A stretch of 64,000 nucleotides of DNA from Bacillota bacterium (GTDB taxonomy: Bacteria; Bacillota; Clostridia; Christensenellales; QAND01), in contig QAND01000013.1 in the NCBI GenBank assembly GCA_003150225.1, positions 33,805 to 97,804 of the forward strand, given 5' to 3'. Position numbers and translations under genes: made by a program. Of the stretch, positions 47,322 to 55,634 are shown piece by piece. The notes under the pieces were generated by a model, which made no database searches, was not told where the DNA came from, and saw only the letters and a program-made list of their open reading frames with translations. How positions within the stretch are numbered: the stretch's first letter is position 1; each line of letters opens with the position of its first letter.

Positions 47322-48842
47322 TCATACGGGCCGCGAGATCAAAAGCAGCTTCTGACCTGCCACCAACTGGTCCTCCACGCCCGGATTTTGCGCCAGGATG
47401 ACATCTTGGTTGATGCGGTACCGTTTGGCGACATCCCACAGGGTATCCCCCGGCTGAATGAAATACACGATGATACCAGAGGGCGTGCGTTCCGCTGCCT
47501 CCTCTTCATCCTGCCGGATGACGGTTACCAGATCCATAGCGGCGGGACGGTAGCCGTCGCAGCGGTACTGGACCAGTGCCCGGACCTCTACCTCATCCCC
47601 AGCAGGAACGGTCTGCACCTGATCCGCCCATATCTGGGCGGTAAGCTGGGTAGCCCCCGCCAGATCCACCGCCGGCTCCTCCAGTCGGACGGGCACTTCC
47701 CCCGATACGGTGTTGATGGCTCCGTCATAGCCCACATAGACCACCTGACAGCCCAGCATGCCCTCCATTACCAGCATGCCTCCCTGGTCATAGGCCCGGC
47801 ATACCCCCGGAGTCAAATTGCAGCAGAGGATGCGGGCGGGGACGGCCTCCTCCCCCAGCTGCATCCGTTCCCGCACCGCGTTGGTACCGGTTTTCATCAG
47901 GCATTTATCCATGGTATTGATCCGCTGATACTCCAAATCGGTACGGCAATGTTCGGCGTAGGCGTCCTTGATGCCCACAAATCCAAAGCGGCGGCGGCAG
48001 GATACCGCCATCTTACAAAGAGCGGAAATTTCCAAGGCCTCCCCGGCGTCGTCCAGGGTACACTGAATTCTGCCCACCTGTGCTCGAACCTCGATATCCC
48101 CATCCACGCCGTCGGCCGGCACGACCTCGCTAAACTCCAGGCTGCCGTAGATCTGGCTCACAGGCGCGCTGTCCTCCCCGGTGGAGTACAGCACGTTGAG
48201 CTTCAATTCCCCTTCTATGCCCAGGGTCTCCCCATCGAACATGGTGCGCTTAATTTCCGCAAACCCGCTGGCAAACAGCACCCGTTCCACCGGCGCAATG
48301 CCGCTGGGAATGGGAACGCTGCCCTGAATCTCCCCCGTTAGGGACATCCGCCGAGCGCTGCGGGTAAAGTGCGCCTCGGCGGGAAGGGCGCTCATATTTT
48401 GAGGCGCGTCCTCAAAGGCCAAAGCCAAAAGGGGCACATCCTCCTCCAATACGCAGCACAGATCCACAATGGCATGGACGGAGAGATCCCGTCCGCTGCC
48501 CAGGGTGTATTCTACGGCGCTGGGTAGCGCCTCTACGACGCAGCCCATACCGGGCTGTGCCCCCTCCACCTCCACGGTACTGCGGAATACCGATGTGGAT
48601 TCAAAGGAATGGGTCAGCCCATCGGCACAGAGATAGCAGATCAAAAGGGTAAGATTCCCCTCTACCGCCACCCTGCCCTGATCCGGCTCGGCGGACGCCA
48701 CCTCGGCGTAGGGCGTTACCATCAGGATGCGAGCCATCTCCGGCATGCCCGCCGGCAGAATGGCCGACCCTTCCACCACAGCCTGGGATAGATCGCCCAC
48801 CAAATGGTTCAATATCTTTTTTTCATTCTGTATTTGTTCCAT
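47322..48842 (-). CDS. SPOCS (DUF3794) and LysM protein, SipL-like spore morphogenesis protein
   Basis: A 506-residue protein with repeated SPOCS/DUF3794 beta domains over residues about 40-430 and a C-terminal LysM domain (YFIQPGDTLWDVAKRY, then PGVEDQLVAGQKLLL). This is the layout of C. difficile SipL, whose LysM domain binds SpoIVA to fix the coat on the forespore. The start is ATG 48842 after GGGGGTAATGGC. No secretion signal is seen, as expected for a mother-cell cytosolic protein. SpoIVA is not in the window. Confidence 0.85.
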   Translation of the reverse strand: MEQIQNEKKILNHLVGDLSQAVVEGSAILPAGMPEMARILMVTPYAEVASAEPDQGRVAVEGNLTLLICYLCADGLTHSFESTSVFRSTVEVEGAQPGMGCVVEALPSAVEYTLGSGRDLSVHAIVDLCCVLEEDVPLLALAFEDAPQNMSALPAEAHFTRSARRMSLTGEIQGSVPIPSGIAPVERVLFASGFAEIKRTMFDGETLGIEGELKLNVLYSTGEDSAPVSQIYGSLEFSEVVPADGVDGDIEVRAQVGRIQCTLDDAGEALEISALCKMAVSCRRRFGFVGIKDAYAEHCRTDLEYQRINTMDKCLMKTGTNAVRERMQLGEEAVPARILCCNLTPGVCRAYDQGGMLVMEGMLGCQVVYVGYDGAINTVSGEVPVRLEEPAVDLAGATQLTAQIWADQVQTVPAGDEVEVRALVQYRCDGYRPAAMDLVTVIRQDEEEAAERTPSGIIVYFIQPGDTLWDVAKRYRINQDVILAQNPGVEDQLVAGQKLLLISRPV

Positions 48843-48961
48843 GCCATTACCCCCAGTCGATTGGTGATATAGCTGTACACTACATCTACCTAAACCTATT
48901 TCACCGGGCCCATAAATATGATAGAAAAAAGTAATTTTCAAGGGCTCTGCCGCTATGGCCC

Positions 48962-48991
48962 AAAAAAGGAAAAGGGAAGCCGCCGCTTCCC
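48962..48991 (-). terminator. Terminator of veg
   Basis: GGGAAGC, loop GGCG, GCTTCCC then TTTTCCTTTTTT on the minus strand. Confidence 0.8.
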
Positions 48992-48992
48992 G

Positions 48993-49223
48993 TTATTCCA
49001 TAATCTTCAGTTCCAGATTCCGGGTGAGGATATCCCCATAGGTATAGCTGAGGACCCCCGTGGTTCCATCATCCTGTATTTGAATGGTAAAGACGCTGGG
49101 AAAGGTCTGGTTGATGACCCCTTCGTTTACCACGCTCTTGCTCCGGCCCCGTTTGGCTTTTACCCAAACCTTTTTGCCGATATTCCGCTCCATCTCCTGT
49201 TTGATGCGCTCCAATTCCGTCAT
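48993..49223 (-). CDS. veg: Veg family protein
   Basis: A 76-residue small beta-barrel protein with the family sequence VWVKAKRGR and VINQTFPSVF; Veg of B. subtilis stimulates biofilm matrix genes. Length and motifs match fully. In B. subtilis veg lies between ksgA/yabG and ispE; here it lies between spo0A and the sipL-ispE pair. Confidence 0.92.
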   Translation of the reverse strand: MTELERIKQEMERNIGKKVWVKAKRGRSKSVVNEGVINQTFPSVFTIQIQDDGTTGVLSYTYGDILTRNLELKIME

Positions 49224-49308
49224 TGCTTCACCTCCGGCTCATTTTTAGCATAACCGGAAAAGCCGCCGGATATTCCCAAAACGCGCAAAAGCCGCCGGGG
49301 AAACATGG

Positions 49309-49336
49309 AAAAAGCCGTCCGCCAAAGGCGGACGGC
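49309..49336 (-). terminator. Terminator of spo0A
   Basis: GCCGTCCGCC, loop TTT, GGCGGACGGC followed by TTTTT on the minus strand. Confidence 0.9.
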
Positions 49337-49372
49337 AGGGAATGGCAAACGCCGGAACACGCTTACAAAGCC

Positions 49373-50137
49373 TTAAGCGCTCTGCTCCATGGAAAGCTTG
49401 TCGGCAACCAAGGCGATGAACTCCCCATTGGTGGGCTTATCGTTCTTGGTGTAGATATTAAAACCAAAGATGCGGTTGATGTTCTCGATCTTTCCGCGGG
49501 ACCAGGCCACATCGATGGCATGGCGGATGGCACGCTCTACCTTGCTGGGTGTGGTTTCAAAATGCTCGGCGATGGCAGGATACAATTCCTTGGTAATGCG
49601 ATTGATGATGCCGCTGTTCTCCACCACCAGCCGAACGCCATACCGCAAATAATGATACCCTTTGATGTGGGCGGGAATCCCCACCATCAAAAACACATTG
49701 GTGATCTTCTCATCCAGCGGCTTGGCAACCGGCACAGATACGCTTCCCGTTAGGCGCTGTCCGTTCTTCAGGCCCAGAAGCTCCAAAGTCCGTTTGTAAA
49801 GGCTTTCCACGTTAAGGGGCTTAACCATGTAATAGTTCGCCCCCAAGTTACAGGCTTTGTGCACCACGTCCTCCAACCCTAAAGCGGAGATTACGATGAT
49901 GCCGGGCTTCGTTTCCCCCATCTCCGCAGCCCGCTCCAGAAGGGAGAATCCATCCAGGTTGGGCATAACCAGGTCCGTGATCAACACGTCCGCCTCCTGC
50001 AGGTGGTCAAGGGCACCGCCGCCGTCATATACGGCAGCCAGGACTTCTACCTCATCCCGCTCCCGAAAATAGGCGGCGAGCGTGTTGCAGAGTTCTGCGT
50101 TATCCTCTGCAATAAGCACCTTCTTTTTCCCTTTCAT
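49373..50137 (-). CDS. spo0A: Sporulation master regulator Spo0A
   Basis: A 254-residue response regulator. The receiver has the acidic pair Glu11-Asp12, phospho-acceptor Asp55 (LITDLVMP) and Lys in MVKPLN. The C-terminal DNA-binding domain carries the invariant region TPSKVERAIRHAIDVAW and IFGFNIYTKNDKPTN. Phosphorylated Spo0A starts sporulation by binding 0A boxes. Such a box (TTGTCGAA) occurs upstream, suggesting autoregulation. It diverges from a penicillin-binding protein gene. Confidence 0.96.
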   Translation of the reverse strand: MKGKKKVLIAEDNAELCNTLAAYFRERDEVEVLAAVYDGGGALDHLQEADVLITDLVMPNLDGFSLLERAAEMGETKPGIIVISALGLEDVVHKACNLGANYYMVKPLNVESLYKRTLELLGLKNGQRLTGSVSVPVAKPLDEKITNVFLMVGIPAHIKGYHYLRYGVRLVVENSGIINRITKELYPAIAEHFETTPSKVERAIRHAIDVAWSRGKIENINRIFGFNIYTKNDKPTNGEFIALVADKLSMEQSA

Positions 50138-50250
50138 CCTCTTTCCTCCAAAAAATTATTTGCAGCATTTTTTGACGAACGGAAATATGGAAAACCCACA
50201 ACATCTTGGGATATTCTTGTAAAACCAGTAAATTTATGTATATATATTGA

Positions 50251-50278
50251 GATATTAGCACATTTCTCAGGAAAAGCA
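50251..50278 (-). promoter_or_regulatory. Possible housekeeping promoter of spo0A
   Basis: On the minus strand TTGCTT (50273-50278), 16 bases, TAATAT (50251-50256). The 50138-50441 divergent region is AT-rich and has no gene. Confidence 0.45.
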
Positions 50279-50325
50279 ACGGATAATATTTATTATTTGC
50301 CACATAACGTGAATAATCATAAAAA

Positions 50326-50333
50326 TTCGACAA
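50326..50333 (-). promoter_or_regulatory. Candidate 0A box between spo0A and the PBP gene
   Basis: TTGTCGAA on the minus strand matches the Spo0A box core TGTCGAA exactly. It lies about 190 bp before spo0A and about 110 bp before the PBP start. Confidence 0.5.
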
Positions 50334-50441
50334 GAAATCACAAAAATAGTGACCCCAAAAAACGCAGCTTCGCCATTTGGTAAGTTTTTGTCCCACTTCC
50401 TCAGGGCATACTGAATACAGTTCAAAAAGGGGTGGTGCTCT

Positions 50442-53045
50442 GTGAAAAATCGAATCTTCTACGGTTCCCGCAGGCTGCTTTTGGTCTTTGGCGTCCTGTT
50501 CCTCAGCCTGGCGCTCACGGTGGTCAGTACCCAAGTATTCCAGCATGAGAACTACCTTGCCATGGCGCAAAGCGCCCTAGTCCGCAACATCCCGGTGGAC
50601 GGCAACCGGGGCCGGATCCTAGACCGCAATGGCGAGGTATTGGCCCAAAACAAACCCAGCTATACCATCGATCTATACGCATACGATCAAGACGGCGATA
50701 CCGTCAATCGTTCAATTTACGGCGCGCTCAGCATTCTCGGCCGCTATTCGGACGTCACCTATCTATGCGAGCTCCCCATCGCCTACGACGGCGATGCCAT
50801 GATCTACCGCTGTGATGAAATCGATCAATACCTTACGGAACAGGAGCTCCCCTCCTCCGCCTCCCCAGAGGAAGCGCTTTCCCTTCTCTACACCCGGTAC
50901 GGCGTTAGCGCCCTTCCCCCTCGGCAGGCATATGGCTGCCTCTCCCTGATCCTGGGCAGCCAGGAGGGGGGAGATGCCTACCGCAATCTCAGCGACCACT
51001 CCCTTCATCAGCTCATGGATCTCTGCCAAAAAGCTGGTATCCAGGTCCAGGTGAACGGCACATCCGCCTCCCTCTCTCTGGGATCCTCCATCCAGGCGGA
51101 CGTTCTTTTATCCTTTATCGATGGCTGTGAAAACACCCTGGGAGCGCCTCCCTATCAAAACGCCATCCCCATGAGCGGACCAGAGAGTCCCCAGTGGCAT
51201 ACCGCCTCCATCAAACGGCTCAAATCCTTTTTATCCCTGCCCGCCGATGCCTCCGCCCAACAGGTGGCGGATACCCTCATGGCCAAGTATCGGGCGGAGG
51301 CCTACAACGGGACCCCCTATCTGTTGGACCTTCTGGCCATCCGGTATGCGGCCTCGGGCAACTATTACAAGCGGTACAATCCCCTCCCCATCGCGAAAAC
51401 CCTGGACTACAACATCTGCGCCGTTCTAGAGGAAAACGCCCTGTCCCTGCCGGGCATCGCGGTATCCCAGTCCTCCATTCGAGAATACCCAGAGGGCAAT
51501 CTGCTCTCCCAGGTTTTGGGCTATACCGGCCGGATCACCGCCGCCCTGGAGGAGGAAATGATGGCCAAAGGCTACCGCCCCACCGACACCGTGGGTCGGG
51601 ACGGATTGGAGCGGATTTTAGAGGATGTCCTCCACGCCATACCCGGGGAAAACGCCATCATGGTGGATAGCCTGGGCCGCAACACCCAAACCCTGTCCAG
51701 CACCCCGCCCCAGGATGGCAAGGATGTGGTGCTGACCATCGATCTCAACCTGCAGAAAGCCGCTCAGGAAAGCCTGTCCCAGACCATGGCCCAGCTCCGG
51801 GAAACCGGATATCCCAAAGCCCAGGTGGGAGCTGCCGTGGCCGTGGACGTCAATTCTGGCGAAATCCTCTGCATGGTTTCGGAGCCAGGCTATGACCCTA
51901 ACGTATTTTCCAGCGCCATCAGTGAAGAGGTCTGGGCGCAGCTGAGCCCTCAATACCTGGATGAGGACGGCGAAAGCGATCCCGACCCCACTCTAGCGCG
52001 GCCCATGGTCAATGTAGCCACCGCCTCCATCTTCCCCCCGGGCAGCACCTACAAGCCCTTTGTGGCGGCGGCCCTTTTGGAAAACGGCATCGTAACCCCC
52101 AGCACCACCATCTTGGATCGGGGCCGGTATACCGGGTTTTCCACCACCCAGGCGCCCGGATGCTGGCTATACAATCAAAACGGCGGCACCCATGGATATG
52201 AAACCGTATCCGATGCCCTGGCCCATTCCTGCAACTACTATTTCTATGATGCCGCGGTCCGTTTGGGCAGCAACGCCCTTGGGGAATACGTCAAAAAATT
52301 TGGATTTGGGACCAGCACCGGGGTGGAATGCCTCTATGACGCCGCTGGAATCGTGGGCGGCGAGGCCTATACCAGCGCTTACCTGGCCAACATCATGAAG
52401 CAAAAGCTGATGTCTCTAGGAGTGGAGGAATCGGACGCGAGGGAAATCGGCCGTGAGATGGTGGATACCCCCACCCTCTCCAACGCAAAAAGGCTTCTCC
52501 ATCCCCTGGGATTGGAGGCGCGCACAGTTGAAACCCTATATGAGTACGTCAACAACCACCGGTATCGGGAAAGCCAGGTATTGTCCCTTGCAATCGGTCA
52601 GGGGGAAAACAGCTTCTCCGTCCTTCAGATGGCAAACGCCACGGCGGCCCTCAGCAAAAAAGGGCTCCGGTACGCCCCCACCCTGATCAAATCCATAGAT
52701 GGCCAGGAGCAGCAAAAACGGATTCTATCCCAACCCTTTTTATCGGACAGCACCTATGCCGCCATCTCCCAGGGGATGCAGCGGGTGGTGCAGAGCGGCG
52801 GTACGGCAGCGGGGGCATTTGCTGGCCTGCCCATCGGGGTTGCCGCTAAAACCGGTACCGCCGAAGCGGATGGGAAGGACAACTATGGTTGGTTTATCGC
52901 CTATGCCCCGGCGGAGGATCCTCAGATCGCCGTGGCGGTGATGATCGCCCAAAGCGGCGGAGGCAACACCTGTATCCCCGTGGTTCGAACGATTTTTGAA
53001 CAGTATTTCGGTTTCGGCGAAACCCCAGCAAACCATCGGGAATAG
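50442..53045 (+). CDS. Class B penicillin-binding protein (transpeptidase)
   Basis: An 867-residue D,D-transpeptidase, longer than the usual 600-750. It has one N-terminal membrane anchor (LLLVFGVLFLSLALTVV), the dimerisation segment GNRGRILDRNGEVLAQN, a long region rich in Pro and Tyr, then active-site Ser535 in STYK, SCN at 596 and KTGT at 803. An additional helical stretch around residues 640-700 lies between SCN and KTG. It cross-links peptidoglycan outside the membrane. Starting at GTG and divergent from spo0A, it may serve elongation or the spore septum; no PASTA domain is seen. Confidence 0.9.
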   Translation: MKNRIFYGSRRLLLVFGVLFLSLALTVVSTQVFQHENYLAMAQSALVRNIPVDGNRGRILDRNGEVLAQNKPSYTIDLYAYDQDGDTVNRSIYGALSILGRYSDVTYLCELPIAYDGDAMIYRCDEIDQYLTEQELPSSASPEEALSLLYTRYGVSALPPRQAYGCLSLILGSQEGGDAYRNLSDHSLHQLMDLCQKAGIQVQVNGTSASLSLGSSIQADVLLSFIDGCENTLGAPPYQNAIPMSGPESPQWHTASIKRLKSFLSLPADASAQQVADTLMAKYRAEAYNGTPYLLDLLAIRYAASGNYYKRYNPLPIAKTLDYNICAVLEENALSLPGIAVSQSSIREYPEGNLLSQVLGYTGRITAALEEEMMAKGYRPTDTVGRDGLERILEDVLHAIPGENAIMVDSLGRNTQTLSSTPPQDGKDVVLTIDLNLQKAAQESLSQTMAQLRETGYPKAQVGAAVAVDVNSGEILCMVSEPGYDPNVFSSAISEEVWAQLSPQYLDEDGESDPDPTLARPMVNVATASIFPPGSTYKPFVAAALLENGIVTPSTTILDRGRYTGFSTTQAPGCWLYNQNGGTHGYETVSDALAHSCNYYFYDAAVRLGSNALGEYVKKFGFGTSTGVECLYDAAGIVGGEAYTSAYLANIMKQKLMSLGVEESDAREIGREMVDTPTLSNAKRLLHPLGLEARTVETLYEYVNNHRYRESQVLSLAIGQGENSFSVLQMANATAALSKKGLRYAPTLIKSIDGQEQQKRILSQPFLSDSTYAAISQGMQRVVQSGGTAAGAFAGLPIGVAAKTGTAEADGKDNYGWFIAYAPAEDPQIAVAVMIAQSGGGNTCIPVVRTIFEQYFGFGETPANHRE

Positions 53046-53055
53046 CGTGCAACAA

Positions 53056-53078
53056 GGGCCCGGCGCAGCGCCGGGCCC
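53056..53078. terminator. GC-rich hairpin between the PBP gene and the next gene
   Basis: GGGCCCGGCG pairs perfectly with CGCCGGGCCC around a three-base loop. T runs are short on both sides. Confidence 0.5.
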
Positions 53079-53085
53079 ATTTCCA

Positions 53086-54156
53086 CTAAATCCGAAGCGG
53101 TCTCCCGGTGTCGTTGTCCTGGGCCAGCACCCAGCACTGACCCTTGCGGGTAAATCCCTTCAAATGGGGCGGCGCCGCGGGATTGCCAAAGCTAGGAACC
53201 GCCACTGCCCGGCCGGTGACACGGCCATCGGCTTCCCGGAAGGTGCCCAGATAATAATAGAAGCCGCCGCTTTCGTCATAGTTGACTCGGTCCCAGTCCC
53301 AGTCCTCCATTCCCGACAGCTCAGGGGGCGCCACATGGGCTTCCCGGACGGGTGTAGGCGCATAGCGCCAGGGGCGCTCCTTGGGCACGGACACCGTCTC
53401 TTCCGCTATGGATTCCCATCCCGTTTCGGGCTCCCCAAAAAGAGGGCTTTCCCCCTGAGGGGCGCCAATCTTCTCCTCTAAGGCCCGGTCCTCCTGGTAT
53501 TCGGGTTGCGGCTCCCCCAGAACTTCCTCCTCAAGATAGCTCTCCTCCAAATTGCGTAGTTCCTCTGCCATGGCGCTCTTGGATACCCGGATCTCCTGGT
53601 CCCTGCCGTCGGTGCCGATGACAAAGATGGTCATATCCTCCTCTTCCGTCTGGGCGGCCTGCGCCATGGCCTCCTCTGCTTCCTCCGGTTCGGCTTCTTC
53701 GCCCTGCCCAAAAGCCCCTAAACTGGCTTTGGGCTCCATATCCCCCTTTTCCGCCGCCAGCATGTCTTCGGGTATGGCGTCGGCCTCCTTCCGTTCTCGA
53801 TTCCGTTTTGCGATATATCCCATAATTCGGTATTCCAGACTGGTCCAATCCTCAGGTCTTCCACCCGACTCCCCAGCCAAAAGGACGCGCCCCTCCTGAT
53901 CCACCACCGCAGCTAGGATGCGCCCCTGATCCAAACCCGTAATCCCTGTATCGGCGGATAGTCCCCCTGCGGCCGGCTCCAGGGGAACGTGAAAAAAATG
54001 TCCGTTTTCCAACAGCAAAAGCTCTCCCGCCAAAATCCCCCGGATCTGGGCGCTTACCGCCGCTTCCTTTCCCCGATACTGAATCCCAATCCTTCCCGAG
54101 GCTCTTCCTCCCCGTATCCCACGCAGCAGGATATTCCGTCTCACAACCGCCATCAT
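53086..54156 (-). CDS. Unrecognised acidic protein
   Basis: A 356-residue protein I cannot place in a family. Residues 1-115 look folded (GRIGIQYRGKEA, IRGILAGELLLLENG, GLDQGRILAAVVD, RVLLAG). Residues about 120-270 are very Glu-rich and probably disordered. The C-terminal 80 residues are folded and aromatic (GGFYYYLGTF, VAVPSFGNP, GFTRKGQCWVLAQD). There is no signal peptide or membrane segment. The start 54156 has GGAGG six bases upstream. The conserved-looking ends joined by a linker suggest a scaffold. It converges with the PBP gene. Confidence 0.65.
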   Translation of the reverse strand: MMAVVRRNILLRGIRGGRASGRIGIQYRGKEAAVSAQIRGILAGELLLLENGHFFHVPLEPAAGGLSADTGITGLDQGRILAAVVDQEGRVLLAGESGGRPEDWTSLEYRIMGYIAKRNRERKEADAIPEDMLAAEKGDMEPKASLGAFGQGEEAEPEEAEEAMAQAAQTEEEDMTIFVIGTDGRDQEIRVSKSAMAEELRNLEESYLEEEVLGEPQPEYQEDRALEEKIGAPQGESPLFGEPETGWESIAEETVSVPKERPWRYAPTPVREAHVAPPELSGMEDWDWDRVNYDESGGFYYYLGTFREADGRVTGRAVAVPSFGNPAAPPHLKGFTRKGQCWVLAQDNDTGRPLRI

Positions 54157-54370
54157 CCAGCACCTCCTCCTCCATGGATATGCGCCCCTGAACCCAGGGT
54201 ATACATATTCCATAAGAAAAAGAGCCAAGCTTGGCATCCCGCCCCGATTGCCGTATTTTTGCACAAAAGGCCGTTTTCGCATTCCAGAACCGTTATTTTA
54301 AAATATCTCCACTTCGCCCAACGGAGCAAAAAAGCAGAGCTTTACAGGTAGTTCACCTTTTGTTTATCCC

Positions 54371-54399
54371 TTTCAACTTAAGCAAAACGATAATATAAT
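54371..54399 (+). promoter_or_regulatory. Possible promoter of the AT-rich acetyltransferase
   Basis: TTTCAA (54371-54376), 17 bases, TATAAT (54394-54399). The rest of the 54157-54370 gap shows nothing recognisable. Confidence 0.45.
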
Positions 54400-54439
54400 G
54401 TTGCTCAAAAGGATAACCATCAATTAAGGAAGAATGGAA

Positions 54440-54967
54440 ATGTTTTTCAAACGTATTACAGATGTATCAGACCCCACCTACCATGAGGGGATAAAGCTAT
54501 ATCGCATCAGTTTTCCCGATCATGAACAGCGAGAGGCAAGTTCTCAGACGCAGATCTTACAAGATGACGAATATCACTTCAACGCAATATACGATGAAGA
54601 TATCTTTGTCGGCTTGATTCTGTATTGGGAAAATGACCGGTTCATTTATATTGAACATTTCTGCATTCTTCCGGATATGCGAAACAAACAATATGGACAG
54701 AAAACCTTAGCGCTTTTGAGGGAGCAGAACAAAACATTGATCCTTGAGATCGATCCTCCAGACGATGACATTTCTAAGCGTAGAAAAGGCTTTTACGAAA
54801 GATGTGGTTTCACAGAAAATCTCTTCGCCCACATACACCCACCATACCACAAGGAAAATGAAGGGCACCGTTTAATTCTCATGACCAGTCCAAAACGGAT
54901 TTCACAGGATACCTTCGATGCCTTTGTCCAGTATTTAAACAATAACGTTATGAAAAATGCATTTTGA
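54440..54967 (+). CDS. GNAT acetyltransferase, possibly acquired
   Basis: A 175-residue acetyltransferase-like protein. The strand YIEHFCILPDMRNKQYG leads into the acetyl-CoA loop (RNKQYGQKTL), and GFYERCGF is the usual late motif. The second ATG (54440) is preferred because AAGGA lies at the right distance; the ATG at 54434 is too close. Codons are clearly AT-rich compared with all neighbours, pointing to recent acquisition. The substrate is unknown. Confidence 0.78.
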   Translation: MFFKRITDVSDPTYHEGIKLYRISFPDHEQREASSQTQILQDDEYHFNAIYDEDIFVGLILYWENDRFIYIEHFCILPDMRNKQYGQKTLALLREQNKTLILEIDPPDDDISKRRKGFYERCGFTENLFAHIHPPYHKENEGHRLILMTSPKRISQDTFDAFVQYLNNNVMKNAF

Positions 54968-55072
54968 TAGAACCGCAAACAAATTTAGGGATGTCCATTT
55001 CCTGAGCAGATTTGCCCACGATTGTTCAAAATATAGAACGCGGTATCCCGCAAAATACCAGCCGATCCCGCA

Positions 55073-55117
55073 GCAAAAAGCGCCCACCCCATTCCAAGCG
55101 GGGTGGGCGCTTTTTGC
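55073..55117. terminator. Bidirectional terminator between the acetyltransferase and larC
   Basis: An 18-bp perfect stem (GCAAAAAGCGCCCACCCC) with a nine-base loop and T5 on both strands. Confidence 0.9.
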
Positions 55118-55169
55118 GATGTGCTAAATTGCTCAATCCGATGGCATCGGCTCCCCATGGCTCCCTTCC

Positions 55170-55634
55170 CTATTCCTCCGAAAAGGCCCCCATGGCCGCG
55201 CGGTATACCGCGTCCAGCGGCACCCCCCGTTGCTGGGCAAGGGCGCGGCAATCCTCATACTCCGGCGCCGCCTTGATCCATCCCCCCACCCGGGCAAACT
55301 TAACCTCCACGGGACCATAGGGCGTATCCACCCGACGCTTCTGGGTAACGAGGGCGGTGCGGCCATAGACCGCTCGGCGCACCCCCCAGGTGGTGGTCTC
55401 CCGCAGGAGATATTTCGTCAGCGCTTCCTCTTCGCCGGGACGGCATAGGACGGAAAGCACCACCCCGGGACGGTTTTTTTTCATGGTGATGGGCACATAG
55501 TATACGTCCAGCGCCCCCAGACGAAAAAGTCCCTCCATCACATAGCCAAAGCGCTCTCCCGGCATATCGTCGATGTTGGCCTCAAGAAGATGGATCAGTT
55601 CTTTTTTTTTTCGTCCTCCGATTCCCCCAGACAT
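55170..55634 (-). CDS. larC: LarC C-terminal part (larC2), read by -1 frameshift
   Basis: The second frame of larC, encoding about 145 residues after the slip: ELIHLLEANIDDMPGE, LGALDVYYVPITMKKNRPG and the end VPLDAVYRAAMGAF. This is the nickel-transfer and hexamer-forming half of LarC. An in-frame ATG at 55634 exists but lacks a good ribosome site and would add only the overlap. Fused to larC1 through the slippery site at 55601-55607, it gives a protein of about 438 residues, the normal LarC length. Confidence 0.85.
   Translation of the reverse strand: MSGGIGGRKKKELIHLLEANIDDMPGERFGYVMEGLFRLGALDVYYVPITMKKNRPGVVLSVLCRPGEEEALTKYLLRETTTWGVRRAVYGRTALVTQKRRVDTPYGPVEVKFARVGGWIKAAPEYEDCRALAQQRGVPLDAVYRAAMGAFSEE

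Noticed and set aside
47205..48341. A 378-codon plus-strand open frame overlapping the ispE end and the SipL-like gene
   Set aside because: It overlaps two well-supported genes and a terminator and has no ribosome site.
48843..48960. A sigma-E promoter for the SipL-like gene (CATATTTA on the minus strand)
   Set aside because: The -10-like box is attractive for a mother-cell gene, but no matching -35 lies at the required distance.
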